From NCBI GenBank assembly GCA_037957365.1, contig JARHVA010000639.1:1704001-1768000 (forward strand): 64,000 nt of DNA, in the 5' to 3' direction. Below the pieces are notes generated by a model that searched no databases, had not been told where the DNA came from, and was given only the letters and a program-made list of their open reading frames with translations. A program made the position numbers and the translations under genes. Numbering within the stretch: position 1 is the stretch's first letter; each line of letters starts with the position of its first letter. This document shows, one piece after another, positions 23,742-36,690 of the stretch. The DNA is from Torreya grandis (taxonomy: Eukaryota; Streptophyta; Pinopsida; Cupressales; Taxaceae).

Positions 23742-24937
23742 TGGATGCATACATGGCGTGTGGCAAGAGAGTGTATACACATAATATTTTCAAAATTTTA
23801 TCACTTACTAACACTCTTTATCTTGAAGGAACCTATAGATTCTTAATCTCTATGAATGCATGCCTTAAGGGGTGCACTGAGAAAGATGTGGGAAGACCAT
23901 TGGTGATTTTTAGGTTTTTTTTCCCTTTTACCACTTGTTATATACACACTTATTTTTTGAAAACCTTATCCCTATGCTTTTTCTTCTCTATTGTACACTC
24001 CTCAGTCATTTTCCACATGTTATCCCCCTTTTCCAATCTTAGCCCCTTTTTGATTGTTTATTGTACTAGGTCGACTGGGTCAACACTATATAGTTTTGGG
24101 TGAAATTCATTTAGTATCTAGGTTAGCTCTTGGCTGACCTAGCACATGACCTAGTAAACTTTTGTCCATAATTATGCTAGGTAGACTAGGTAAACCCTAT
24201 GGTTGAAACTTTTTGAATGGATTAGGGATAAATCCACCTATGTATACAAGTTCATTTCACCATTATTTAGAGAAGTTAAGAAGAAGAGTTATTGCACATT
24301 TTCTTATCAACCATTCTACTTGAGGAGCAAGCTTAGGGTTTTATACTTTCTTTAGAGATACAAATCTTATCTTCTGGATAAGTGTTTTAGATGCATTGAT
24401 AGGTTTTGTATCCTAGAGCTTATGTGTCTTTGTAATCCTTAAATACCACAATAAACTCTTAAAAATCACCATCACCAAGGGAGAGATTGAGGCTCAATGG
24501 GTTTGTCTTCAAAGGCAAGTAATCCTAAATTTGGTCTTGTTTTGTAAGAGTAGATAGATATGTCTTTGTACTTGTCTTCCATGTATTAGGATTTTGTATA
24601 CATTTATTTTATTATATCTCTTCTATGTATGTTTACTTTTTTTTTATAACCCCCACTTTATGCCACAAGCTTTGGTGAGTACTAGATTAAACTTTACTTT
24701 ATTTGTTATTAGTTTAAGAATATAAAACATAAGACCTAGCTAGCTTGATAGGAGGATTTGGAACCCTCCCTAGAATTATGTATTGTGATAATAGATCCCC
24801 TAATTGGTTTTAGAAAATCCCCATATTGGTCATGTTCCCAATCATCTGATGTATCCCCAATCGGAAGTGTATGGTATGATCTATCTTTTTCGAGTTAGGA
24901 TTGATTTATAGACATGATGCATTTATAATTACATACA
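23742..24937 (+). repeat. E3 5' LTR
   Basis: It aligns with 55015-56250 and, reversed, with 56991-58212. All three end in ATACA and then diverge. This copy lacks about 13 bp near the left end relative to the others. A TATA-like TGTATACAAG lies near 24240. It contains two copies of the ACTAGGTCGAC motif (24065 and about 24180). Confidence 0.75.
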
Positions 24938-24940
24938 TTA

Positions 24941-24960
24941 TAGTGAACTCGATGTGAATC
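24941..24960 (+). other. E3 primer binding site
   Basis: TAGTGAACTCGATGTGAATC starts three bases after the LTR end. It has the same frame and pattern as the E4 site (TAG..., CGATG..., C at the end). Both look like deaminated versions of a TGGC-starting tRNA primer site; the tRNA species is not certain. Confidence 0.5.
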
Positions 24961-26680
24961 TAACCCTTGTTGGTTTTATCTCACATTTTTTTATTATTTT
25001 ATCATTTTATTTCTCTATATTTGTGATACTGGGTTGATAGTGTCAGTATAATTCTAACTTATGTGCATAGGTTTAACACATAGTCACATCAATATGACTC
25101 TATTCTTTTTGTGCAAGGTTTTCATCAAGTATAGGCTACTAGGTCAACTCTTTTAACACATTACATTTTCCAAAATTCTAGACAAACTACTAGGTCAACT
25201 TTATTGACACAATATACTTTTTAGACTTCTAGAAAACAAACTAGGTCAAGCTTATCAACGTAGTTATTTTTACAAGCTTCAGTAGTAGGGTTTTATAGAA
25301 CTAGGTCGATCTAGTTGACTTAGTTGGTAGAAATTTCAAGAATATTAAACAAAAAAAATTCAAGTTTAAAGCATCTTCGAACCCACCAAGGTTCCTTTAT
25401 CTCCTTCTCTATCATTTCTATTATTCGTTACAGTTCTACTTTTATAGTTTACAGTCTGTAAAACTAACGTCATACAAAAAAATAGGTCAACCTTATCAAT
25501 GTAGTTTTGTATTTTATCTTCTATCTCAAAAACTAGGGTAACACTGTCGATGTAGTTCTTTTTAATACCTTTGCTTCATCATTATAGTAGTGACATGATC
25601 TACTCTGTTCTGTGATATTTTCATACACTATCATCTGAACCAACACTGTATTGTGTTTCAAAGTTAGAATTAACACTTATATGTTAGTAATTAGCTCACA
25701 CTTTCAATTTTAGTTGCTTACATGCTTAGAATAGATCACATATTCTAATTAGATGGTTTTTCAATATACCATTTAGTTTCACTATTTTTCGCTTTTATGC
25801 ACACACTACCAAATCATAAAATCTTAAAAAGCATTTAAATAATTGTTTACCCAAGGCCTACCTACTTGGATTTCATCATCAAGGGGGAAGTCGACTTGGT
25901 TTTCTGGCAAAGTATAAACATGTGGTTAGTGGTATATATTGTCTAATAACCCAACACGCTTATCAATATGGTGTGTGAAGTGGGGGGGTAGGCCCCAATA
26001 CTAAGCTAGTACCATTGCCATCATAGATCCTTTTCAATCTAAATGTCTTGAAACCATCTATAGATTTATTTCTAGTTCCTTGCTTATATCCAACTCCCTA
26101 TCAAATCTAAAATCATACTCTAATAATCCAACAACATTTAGGATGATGAATTAGTCAGCATTTACTTTTCAATTTAACTGCTTTCTCTTTTGCTCAATTG
26201 TATGTTGTATTTCAAAAACTTACATTGTCTAACATCGGTGCAAGGTTTTGTGTTGTGTGACTCAATTGGATCAACCTAATTTACCCAATTTATTATGTGT
26301 TCCTTTCATTTATTGATTTTAAAATTACTTGTAAAATATTCCTATTTTAGTACAGAGTCATTCTACTCAACACGGTCTCTTATAGACTATCTATTTTCCC
26401 TGCCTACATTAATAGGTTGACCATGTCAACACAGTACTCTTTTCTACTTCCTAGGATACATAACTAGGTCAACCCCATTGACTCTATATCTTTTGATGCA
26501 TGTTTTTTGCCTAGGTTAGAAAACTAGGTTGACCCAGTCGACTCTATATTCCCATTTTCTTAACTTTCAAATCATGTTTTTTGTACTAAGTCAACCTAGT
26601 CAACTCTATATTGTTTTTTATCACTTCTTATTTCCTTGATTTTGCATTACTTTTACCTTATCTAGTCATTCTCCTTCATC
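24961..26680 (+). promoter_or_regulatory. E3 5' leader with dyad-motif array
   Basis: A noncoding leader of about 1.7 kb between PBS and gag start. It holds at least ten copies of a roughly 26-nt motif, ACTAGGTCRAC plus a second half ending in TCRAC and an A/T-rich end, at 25138, 25188, 25239, 25299, 25481, 25531, 26410, 26462, 26522 and 26584. It also holds a block conserved with the E4 leader (25855-26060) containing a GC stem-loop. The roles of both (packaging, dimerisation, silencing) are guesses. Confidence 0.6.
25855..26060 (+). promoter_or_regulatory. Conserved leader block with stem-loop (E3 copy)
   Basis: It shares CTTGGATTTCATCATCAAGG, then GTGTGAAGTG and CCCCAATACTA, with 31855-32060 in E4, at similar spacing. 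A short hairpin (GGGG, six-base loop GGTAGG, CCCC) lies at about 25984-25997. The E4 copy keeps the four G-C pairs with a different loop. Confidence 0.6.
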
Positions 26681-28790
26681 ATGAACTTCCCATTTGAAGA
26701 GAACACTAAGTTGAATTCAACGAATATGATGAGTTTCACCATCCCTTATAAGGTCTCCCATAAGCAGCTTAGGGCTCCTCTCCTCGATGAGAATAATGTT
26801 CATATAGACATTTGCACAATGAATTATGGGACCCCTCCTCATTCTTCTTCACTTCATAATCCTCTCTTCTCACTTGATTATTAACCCAAATTAGAGTATA
26901 CCCATAAAATGCTCTTCTTTATCTCTGAATTTCCTCAAAATCAAGGAAAGGATCCTTCTACCATTTACCATCTCATGATTAGTGGTCAAGTTGAAGAGCC
27001 TCATTTCCCTTCTCCTACATTCTCACATTGATTTGGGGATACTAGTTTCTTCGATTCTCAACCTCTTCCCTCTATTTTGACCCCTTCTCATACCATGAAT
27101 TATTAATCTTTAACTTCTTCTACCTCCATGCCTAGTATCTCCACTAATATAGCAGGTTCTACATCTAGTGGGCCTATCCCAAGACCCACTCTCCTTAACT
27201 CTTCCACTAGTGCATCATTTACTACCCATGGTAATCATACTTTTAGTGCTTCCTCTTTTCATCCCTTCACTAGTCCATATATTTCCACACAAGCAAATTT
27301 TTCCAATAGTGCCTCACATTCTAAAAACTCCTCTTAAGCTCCTACCAATACCAATAGTGGTACCCAAGCCATTACTTCCAATTATAATGCTTCAAATAAT
27401 TCCAATGATGTAACTCAAACCCATCATCTTTTATTAAAAATGCTTAATCAAATGAATACTTTTAAAGCTGATAATACAAATCAAATGTTGCGAATGCAAA
27501 ACCACCTTATCCATCTTCAAACCCACCCTCAAAAAATGCCATGGGGCGTGCATAATCAACATGTTCCCCTACCTCCTCTTTGGGATGCCCATGGTAATCT
27601 TATTTCTCAACCTCCTCTTGTTGATAAGATAATCAAACATCTTCAAAATGAGCCTCTTACATCTCAAATTGCTAATATCGATATAGGAGGTATCACCCCT
27701 ACCATTTCTTACAATGGATCAACTAATCCTAATCTTCATCTAAAAACATTCAAATATATACATAAAGATTAGGTCAAATTATATACCTTTGTCGCTACCA
27801 ATTTATTAGCCAAATATCTTATGGGTGATGCTTTAGATTGGTACAACCAACTTAAAACTCATTCTATTACTAGTTTGGAAGATTTAGTAAATGCTCTAGT
27901 CTAAGAGTTCAAAACTACATATCTTCTTGATAATACCTTGGCCCATTTTATAAATTGCAAGTAACTTGAAAATGAATCTGCACAACCTTTTTTTAAAATG
28001 TGGAAAATAGTGTCCAAAATATGTGAACATAACATGGTCAATGATATCCTTTTCCATATCTTTACCAATTCTCTTTTTCCCAAGTTGAAATATCGGGTCT
28101 AAAATCCCTCTTCACGTACTTATGAGGAGGCTATTGACCAAGTAAAAAAACAAGATTTCTTTATGCATCAATTTGAACCACCCCAACATTCTACAGGTCC
28201 TTATATCTTACTCAAAAACAAGAATCATCATGCCACCAATGATGGTGTCATATAATCTTATGATACCATTCACACTATTCAAGTTGTTTTTCCAAACCAA
28301 TCTTTGGAACTAGCTCCCCCTTCTCAATAATTCACCAATCCTCATTTATCTTTACCTAATAACATCAATGTTCACAAACCCTGATCCTTAGTTGAATTAT
28401 TAAAATGTCTACCTAGGCCTCTTCCAAGAGAACTTGATCGCACTCATCTTATGAAATCTTGGTATGATCCAAACAAATTTTGTTGGTTTCATGCTAGTTG
28501 GGGTCATTCTCATGAGACCTGTAGGCAGTTGCATAATTTGGCTATAGATTTTTTTCTTGGTCCTAATTTTTATCATAATTCTATTATTCATAAATGCTAA
28601 TAAACATATGGCATTGCTTTCAAAGCCTATGAAACTAATACTAAATCTCATGCCTTGAATCAAGTTAATGATCATTTGGCTATCTATAAAGACCCTCTTC
28701 CAAATCACCAATATTACCATGATAAGCCCACCCCTTCCACAAATAATTTTGATAATCTTATTGACCCAAATCTAGAATAAAATGTGGTTA
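26681..28790 (+). pseudogene. gag: E3 gag pseudogene
   Basis: The ATG at 26681 opens a 67-codon frame (MNFPFEENTKLNSTN...) and is the first ATG after the leader. After a Ser/Thr/Asn-rich N-terminal region, the capsid domain is clear at about 27690-28160: ISYNGSTNPNLHL, then MGDALDWYNQL (the W-F/Y hallmark), FKTTYLLDN and YEEAIDQVKKQD. The zinc-knuckle equivalent at 28481-28522 is CWFHASWGHSHETC, the C-x2-H-x4-H-x4-C form seen in Tat-type gag. Stops fall at Gln codons. It packages element RNA. Confidence 0.8.
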
Positions 28791-29480
28791 ATATGACTAA
28801 TATATGAAGGATGGTTGCTTTCATTGATCTTCAGCCTATCTACACCCCTTCATTGTCTCAAATATTTTATGTTATCCAAAGTTATTATCCAAATCACTTA
28901 ATTGAGTTGGGGAAATATGACCTTATAAATTTTGATGAACCAATTCCAACTCTTCCCTTGGATAACACTTCCCATTCTATTTCGACCATCCCTCCATCTT
29001 CTTTGCCTAACACTGATGATATTCAAGCTTCTATCAACACCTCTTCTAACAATTCTCAAAACCAAATTACACCAACTACTTCATCTTTGAAACATAATTT
29101 TCAACCTTTTTTTAAACCTTATGCCTCTTATCAACATAAATTCCAATGTACTTTGACTCCTCCTTCTGAGGACCTCCTTCAACACTATACACCTATTTAT
29201 AAAAATATTCTTATGAGTTATGATGAGTGGGATCTTATCATGTAACTCACTAATATCCCATCCCAAATTCCATTTATTGAGCTTATGAGGACCTCTCCAC
29301 ATCATCAAAATTGTCTTATGAAAATTTTATTCAAAATGAACATCCATCATCCTCCCCTAGTAGGATGTGAAGTAACTACATTTGGATCTGAAGATCGCAT
29401 ATTATAATAATGTGAAGAGATGTCCATATATGTTGATGAAATAATGGACACTTCTCTTTCCCTAAAATTTCCAATTAATT
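28791..29480 (+). pseudogene. E3 gag-PR linker
   Basis: An open stretch of 144 codons (28811-29245) that is Ser/Thr/Pro/Asn-rich in the middle (ISTIPPSSLPNTDDIQA), followed by ILMSYDEWDLIM. The region continues in the same frame to PR. There is no recognised domain; it resembles the flexible linker seen between gag and PR in Tat-type elements. Confidence 0.55.
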
Positions 29481-30025
29481 CTATGATTCTTGATGAGATT
29501 CTACTTTGTGTGGATGATCCTCCTCTATTCATTAGTGTCCAAATTAGGGATATCCAAGTCAAGCATTCCTTGATTGATGAGGATTCTAGCACTTGAGTTG
29601 ACTCTCTCAATTTTATCAAAACCCTTAGATATTCTGAAGGTAATCTCAAATCCACACACAGCACATGTCAAGTTTATGATCAAAGGCAAATTCCTCCTTT
29701 AGGTTGTGTTTGGCTTCCCATTACCATCCCACATGTCATCATTCATGTGAAGGTGATGATATTTAACTTTGTTCTATCTTACAACATCTTATTTGCTAGG
29801 TCATAGACTCATCATATAAGAGTAGTTGATTCTTATACCTACCAATATATTAAATTCCCTCACAATAGAGCTATCTATAGGATTCAAGGTGACACTAACC
29901 CTTGGAATTTTAGATAATTCCAAGACTGGGGTGTCTTCAAGATTCCTACTCTTGAACCTTTGCCTAGTGTTCCATTTTGTGAATCTCAATGATTCAAATT
30001 TCTTATTAATTCCATTTGAGGTTAC
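29481..30025 (+). pseudogene. E3 aspartic protease
   Basis: The sequence runs DDPPLFISVQIRDIQVKHSL then IDEDSST, with the catalytic Asp at 29576-29578; the usual Gly position is Asp. Then follow SLNFIKTLRY, PLGCVWLPITIP, LSYNIL (the flap-distal hydrophobic strand), YIKFPHNRAIYRIQGD. This is the Tat/Athila PR pattern. The frame continues to 30025 where E4 inserts, and resumes at 46626 in register when one copy of the GTTAA target is counted. Confidence 0.75.
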
Positions 30026-31432
30026 TCTAGACACTTGAAAATTGCACCTCAGCTAGTTTTCAATTTTAAACCCATGCCTTAAACCCCTACCCAACCGTGG
30101 AGCTAGTTGACCACCTAGTTAACCTAGCCCATTTATTGATTTTCTAACTTGACCTTTTTAAATCTACCTTATTTTAAACTAATTTTTAACCATTTTTCCT
30201 TAGGCCCTCGATCATCATCAGTTATCCTAATCGGTGTTGATTAGATTGGCCATCACCGGTTAGGTCCCTAGGCTTGCTTTAAAGTCACTTCTAGCTATGT
30301 GTAAGATAAACATGAGCAAAATAGAAACTTTCCCATATGAAGCATATAGATTAGCATCACTTTGAATTATCATCTTTATCCCTGGCCAATTTAGTAATTT
30401 CTTTCTTCCTCACTTAGCAACTTCTTACTATAAAATGAGGGCTATTGAAAGAGCTAAGGAGGATAAGATTTGCTTCCAGGCTCTCTTACTTCCTTTGTGC
30501 AGGTATCTAGGCAACCCAAGACTCTATTCACATGACTTTTAAAGGTTGAAGTACTATTATGCTATTCAATTTTATTTATATTTTTTTTGGCATCCCTTTT
30601 TCATTCTACATGTGTTCTTTACTTATTTTTAGTATTTCCTTTCTTCGTTAACTTTGTTATCTTAATCATACCACCTGCACCTCATTCTACATCTTTCAGA
30701 CCACCTACACCTCATTTCACATCTTTCAAATTGGCATTTAGACCCCTATCCACCCATCATTCCTTTTTCAAATCCACTTTAATATCCTACCAAGATCCCT
30801 TAGACAACCATCATGGGTTCCTATAACCATCATTGATTACAATAACTATCACCGATCACCTAATTATTGTCAGTTAGATTAGTTGTCACCGGTCAAACTA
30901 ACCATCATCAATCACCTATTAGAAACATAATAGTTTTTTATTTTCACCCCCTTTTCCCAAACTAGAAGTTATTTTCTATTTTTGATCTATCTGTAAAGCC
31001 TGTTCAAATTTTTTGAATCAGGTCTTGATTCATTTTGGCATGGTATTGACCTATCATACTACATTTAATTATTTTATGGAATAAGTATTTTATTTATTTT
31101 TGGCATAAGCATTTACCTTTCTATCACTTTAAGTGAAACTACCTTTTCTTTATTTTATCAGCACTATGTGTTATTAGAGGAGTGGATTGACAACCATCCA
31201 AGGAAGCTTGAGCTTCTTGGATCTAGCATACACTAAGTAGTCCACCCTTCATATTTGTCTAACCAACAATCTAGTTTAGTGTTGTCTTATTAAATGTATT
31301 CCTTCCTCACCAAAAAAAACTTCTCACTTCATCTAGTCATTAATGAGTGCAATGTTAACCAGGTACATGCCCTTCATATTTTGTTTCTTTCTTCCTAAAA
31401 GTTAAGAATAGAGTTAGAAATTGCAAGAAACA
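30026..31432 (+). repeat. E4 5' LTR
   Basis: It starts TCTAGACACTTGAAAATT (the 3' copy has TGTAGACAC, so the second base has changed) and ends AGAAACA. TATAAAAT at 30429-30436 is the TATA box. The motif CATCACCGGTTAGG and relatives recur within it (30251, 30840-30920). An open frame at 30587-30826 is only LTR sequence. Confidence 0.9.
30429..30436 (+). promoter_or_regulatory. TATA box of the E4 5' LTR
   Basis: TATAAAAT followed by GAGGGCTATTG. The identical context is kept in the 3' LTR at 45622-45629. Confidence 0.65.
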
Positions 31433-31435
31433 TTC

Positions 31436-31455
31436 TAGCATGCCCGATGGAACCC
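31436..31455 (+). other. E4 primer binding site
   Basis: TAGCATGCCCGATGGAACCC, three bases after the LTR end. With G-to-A and C-to-T decay it would come from a TGGC-starting primer site. The tRNA is not identified with confidence. Confidence 0.6.
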
Positions 31456-32273
31456 CTTTTGGGTTTGTAGTTATTTAGGCATATATTAGCATTAGTTAAT
31501 TTCATTTTCTTGCATTTTCATCATTTTCTTGAAATTAAAAATAAAAATCATTTCTTTTCTTTTCCAAAAAAAAAAATTCATTTTAGGCCTAGGTTGCATC
31601 TTCATTTTACATTAGGTGTATTTTAGTTGTTATGTTTTCATTCAATGAAATCAAAATATTTATTTTGGTTAAAATTAAGTGCATTCAAGGTTTCTATATT
31701 TGATTTAGCTCACCTAGTTAATTAAAAGCATTTTGAATTAATCATAACACACTTATGTTACACTACCAAACCACTTGCACAAAACAAACATCAAAACTTA
31801 CCTAAGACAAGGCCTATTGGGATTTCATCACCCTTTGGATCACCTTACCCTACTCAGTGATCCTACTTGGATTTCATCATCAAGGGGAGGACCCACTCCA
31901 TTCTCTAGTGGATTATAAACTCTAGACAAATGGTATCTATTGGCTAAGTGGCCTGACTTAGCTTTGGGTTTGTGAAGTGTGGGGAGTAAGCCCCCAATAC
32001 TAGGTCACATACCTAGTCTATTGCAAATTCTTTTGAGCACTAAAATTCAACCTGAAACCATCCTTAGACATCTCTTCTAAATATGTAAGTCAATTTCACC
32101 TTTCACACTCTTTAAGGCATAAGCCAAAAGTGATTTAAAATGAATCTTAGGATTAAGCGCACTTTTAGTGTGTGCCTTGTTTTCTTTGAGATTTTATTTT
32201 GTTTGCTCATTATTTGAGGTGAGCAATTTGTTATCCATTTTTGATTTCTCACATGTTCTTTACCAAACAATAA
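31456..32273 (+). promoter_or_regulatory. E4 5' leader
   Basis: About 0.8 kb between PBS and the gag start without coding potential. The block at 31855-32060 is homologous to 25855-26060 in E3, including a GGGG-AGTAAG-CCCC stem-loop at about 31981-31994. The rest is AT-rich. Confidence 0.6.
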
Positions 32274-34240
32274 ATGACAAATCTAAACCAACCACCATCT
32301 TCCTCTTCATCCTCATCCATGGATTACACCTTAGATGTTGATAGATCCCCTCATGCTTCACCCCATAATGCTCCTTCACCTACCACAATCCCAAAATTTG
32401 ATCCATATTTCACTACATTTTTGGACAACAACTAGGTGTCTCTTCAACACTACCTTCAAATCTTAGCCTACCATGCTTTACTACTTCATCTCCTTCAATG
32501 GATCCACCTTATGATATGTCACACAACCTCATGGTGGGTGTTACATCAACCTAATTTTTTGTTAGCCAAGCTTCATATTCTATCATTGGCTCATCTACTA
32601 CCACCACCCAAACACATATCACCCAAATAAATACCTCTAACATTGGCTTAACTTTACCCCTTGTCACTTATGCCCTTTTTACCAGTGTGGTCGCTTCCAC
32701 ACCCATTTCTACCATTCCCTCCAACCCAACTAATATACCAACTTATACCCTCTTTTAGAACTTAGTACTATCCATACCACAAACTCTTCCCCCTATTAGC
32801 ATTAGGATGACTACCCATCAATAACCCATCGACACTTTAGCGTTGCTAACCCAAACCATATCCCTATCGACTGACCCAAGTGTACCCCTAAATCAACCAT
32901 TATTAGTTCCTCAACAAGTCCCCATAGTATCCTATCAATATATTCCTAACCCACAAGGATATATTACACCTTCCACTCAACCCTTAATGCCTATTAGTCT
33001 TGTTGAGGCACTATCCCAAACTCAAATTACCACATACCAATATGTGTTTGATTCCATACCTCCTACTGCATATCAATTTATAGTTGCAACCCAACCTCAA
33101 TAGAACATACCACCAAATTATATAATTACCCAACCCCATCCTGACATAATCAAGATTCTCATGGACAAGTTGACCCATCTTGAGTCATTTATCTCTGGGT
33201 CCTATAACCTTTTATCCTATGACTAGATTTATAATGAACCCATCTATCCCAATTCATGCTTATCCCCCTCAATAGGAACTCCCTAAATTCTCTGAGTTTT
33301 AGGGTAAGGAGGATCCTTAGCAACATTTGAGGGTGTTTCACCATTCTTGTTACTTGATCACATATGATGATGCTCTCCTTCTCCAAACCTTCCCTATATC
33401 ATTATCAAGACCTACCTTAGATTGGTACAATGCCCTTCCTAAACACTCTATATTTTTGTTCACCTAAATTGCCCAAATCTTATTAGAACATTTTTTAGTG
33501 AACATATCTAAGAAGTTCTCCATAACTAACCTTTATTATATTAGGCAATTTGATGATGAATTAATTGTTGACTTCATCACATGATGGCGAGGTCTCATCA
33601 ATCTACTATCCTTTTCACTACCCCAAATAGAACTTATCAATATTTTCTCTATGAGACATATGAAACACATTGCTCTCACCCTTAAAGTGCAAATATTTAT
33701 AACCTTTGATGAAGCATTCACTATGGTGTGAAAACTTGAAAACTGAGCCATAGATGAAGGGAAGTTAAAACTATGAAACTGCAATTCTAGCTTCAAACCC
33801 AATGATCCCTCTTCCACCAAGGAAACTAACCAAACCAATCCTAAATCCAAATCTTCTAAAAACTCAATTATGTCGAAAGCTACCCCACCTCCATTAGTTA
33901 GCCAACCACATCAAACTGTTCCTTCCAACCCTTCTTACCCACCAAACTAAAACCAAAACTAGGTTCCCCCTAAATAATTCATAACTATATGAGAATATTA
34001 TGCCTCTATGTTAGATAAATTATTGAAATCTAATGTCATCCATACTCCTCCCATTAAGACACCTCAAAAATTTTACCCTTCTCAGCCCATCCCTAGGTTG
34101 TATAATGAAAATAACCATTGCACATTCCATCAGGTCATTAGACATGATAGAAATCAATGTAATACATTTAAGAGTCTTATCCAAAACTTGATTGATAATG
34201 GTGAATTATCATTTGACAACCCCAACACACCCCCAATCAT
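32274..34240 (+). pseudogene. gag: E4 gag pseudogene
   Basis: The ATG at 32274 begins a Ser-rich N-terminus. The next kilobase is a Pro/Thr/Gln-rich region with frameshifts (open piece 32843-33103). The capsid core follows at about 33280-33760: PTLDWYNALPKHSI, QFDDELIVDFIT and a KVQIFITFDEAF helix region. The zinc-knuckle equivalent at 34119-34160 is CTFHQVIRHDRNQC (C-x2-H-x4-H-x4-C), followed by LIQNLIDNGELSF, exactly the Tat-type C-terminus. Gln codons have become stops. Confidence 0.75.
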
Positions 34241-36290
34241 TCTCTCAATATTTTTCACAAACCTTTTCCTAACCATGCTCCACCTACTCAACCTCGTAAT
34301 AACCAATTTGAACCATCTTCATCTCATGAAGCACACACTATCAATATGGTGGATGAACCCATTACTTCTCTCACTCCTTCACCTACTTCATCTATGGAAG
34401 AATCAAATTTACCTCTCATCCTTTTGGGAACCCAAATGGAGGGATCAAAAACCCCCATCCCTTTATTTCATCAAACTATACCCATATCTACCCCTTCATT
34501 GACCGAAGCACCAAGGGAGGAAACTATTGATGTAACCACCTCCTCCACTACTCATCTATCAACACACTAAATCCATTGTCCATTCCATTAGATACCCAAA
34601 TGAAGGAAGAAACCATGACCACGCCTACACCCCCAATCAAAGAACCATCCATTTCCCCTTTGGAAATTACCCTACAAGCAAAGACTACCCCATATCTCTA
34701 ATCAACAATTTTGAAACCTTCTAGCCCATGCAAAGATGAAGGAACCATTCCATCTTCTTCACCCAAGGGCTTAACATTTGAAACAAATAATCAAGGACCC
34801 AAACCCATTTATAAGCATTTTTCTAGGTTAGTACAAAGTCTAGAATTTGCTTCATTACCTAACCTTGATAGAGCCACCTTCTAGCATCATCTTGGGCTCC
34901 CATACCAGAATAAAACCAAGCCCTCTACCTCATTAGCATCCACCTTTAAACCTATTATCAACCCTCCATCAAATGTATTTTTCTCTCAAGCTATAGGAGA
35001 ACCATATTACCCACCTCCACCCAAATCATCTCATAATTTTTTGGCTAGACCAACTAAGAATTTGGGGATCCTCCCTAAGCCTAGAATTGCTCACCCACAT
35101 TTAAATTTAGATCTAAATCCATCACACCTACCAAAGAAACCACTAGCTAAAACAAATAGAAAATTAGAGTTGTCTAAAACTCTACCCTAAACTCAACCTA
35201 TGCCACTTCCTTCCCATTTACCATCTATTTTAAGAAATCGCCCTTCTACCATCCCAGTTACATATTCATCTTCAATTAAACTAACCCCCTTTTATATGCC
35301 TACGCCTCCCCCTCCCAAGCCATCATCTCCTTCATTTTTCTTAACTAAATTAGCTACTTCTACTTTCCTCCTATTATCAATCCCTCATCATCTACCTCAA
35401 AGCCATCTACCTCTAAACCAACCATAACTAAGCCACCCCAACCTAAAGCATCCACCGAATCACCTACCATTTCTAAAGTCAACCCCCCACCTAATAAGGT
35501 CATTATTTCTATAGCCAAAACTTTAACACCTCTAATGCCTCGAAATGAATCCTACTCAATTATTTTGTAGAGGTTATTGCAAACATATTCCATTAAACTT
35601 CCACCCATTAATCCATTCACCCCCTCTGATACCAAACCCTCTTGGTTCGATGACATTTGATTTATGTGTACCATAAGGCACCAGGACATGACATAAAAAT
35701 TTGTAAAGTTCTCTAAGAACTTGTTCACTGCCTCTATGATGATGATAATCTATTATCAAATGAACCACTTTCACCCTTCTTACCAACCCAACAAATCCAA
35801 CCACTGACCCAACTTATATGGGCTCCCCAACTTCTACATAAAGGTGAGGGGGAGGAACCAAAGCAATCACCTAGTCTAATTGATCCTATTATCCACACCA
35901 TTCACATGATTACCCAATATTAGGCTCAATAAAGGGTTAAAAAAAGAGTCAATGTGTCTATTCCATGGATATATCCTTTGAACTCTCAACCTTCCAACCA
36001 ATCCCCAACACCAAGACCTATGGTTTCTATCTTAGGTGTACCCTCCATTGACTCTTCTACATCCATTAAGCAAATCATGTTGAAGCAACTTCACCAAACA
36101 CTAGTGAATATGAGTCTTTATGACTTGATCAACACCTTACCTCATCACTTTTTGGCACTGATAGAGGCTCTTCAATCCATAGAGGTATAACTAAATGACC
36201 CTTAGCCTCTTACATCTTTCATTAGGGCCCTCCAACATTCAACTGTCATCAGCTTCCAAGATTCTAAGATACTTCCCACACATTCTAAAT
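34241..36290 (+). pseudogene. E4 gag-PR linker, Pro/Ser/Thr-rich
   Basis: About 2 kb with strong Pro, Ser, Thr and Lys bias in all plus frames (for example open pieces at 34346-34570, 35200-35427 and 35954-36190). There is no domain. Such a long disordered linker between gag and PR is a known feature of large Tat elements. Frameshifts prevent a single reading. Confidence 0.55.
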
Positions 36291-36690
36291 AATCTAATCC
36301 TCCTCTGTTTATCACTACATAGATCAATCACACCTGCATCAAAAGGGTGATGATTGATGGAGCAGCCAACATCAATATAATATCTTCCCATGCTGTTGAC
36401 TAAATACACTTACCAAAGAACATCATGGCCAAAATCACTATGGTTCTTCACTCTTTTAATGATATAATGGCCACTACCATGGGGACCATTGTCCTTCATA
36501 TATGCTTGCGACCTCACACCATTCCTAAACTATTTTATGTTGTAAAGGGAAAGTTATAATAAAACATTTTCATAGGATGCCCTTGGATCTGATTCATGAG
36601 TTGTATCCCATCTAATCTACACCATTGTGTTAAATTTGAACATGAATGGCATGTTATAACTATCAAGGCTGACCCCAGTCTTTTTACATC
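36291..36690 (+). pseudogene. E4 aspartic protease
   Basis: Active site VMIDGAANINIIS with the catalytic Asp at 36356-36358; the D-G-A form is used by several Tat proteases. Then come a MGTIVLHI strand, TIPKLFYVV, YNIFIGCPWI with Tyr lost to a stop, and CIPSNLHHCVKF, which matches the (A/C)-V/I-P-S-x-L-H-Q-C-x-K-F end of the Tat PR. The domain is nearly complete. Confidence 0.8.

Noticed and set aside
23729..24103. 124-codon plus-strand ORF
   Set aside because: It lies in the E3 5' LTR; the same frame is broken in the other LTR copies.
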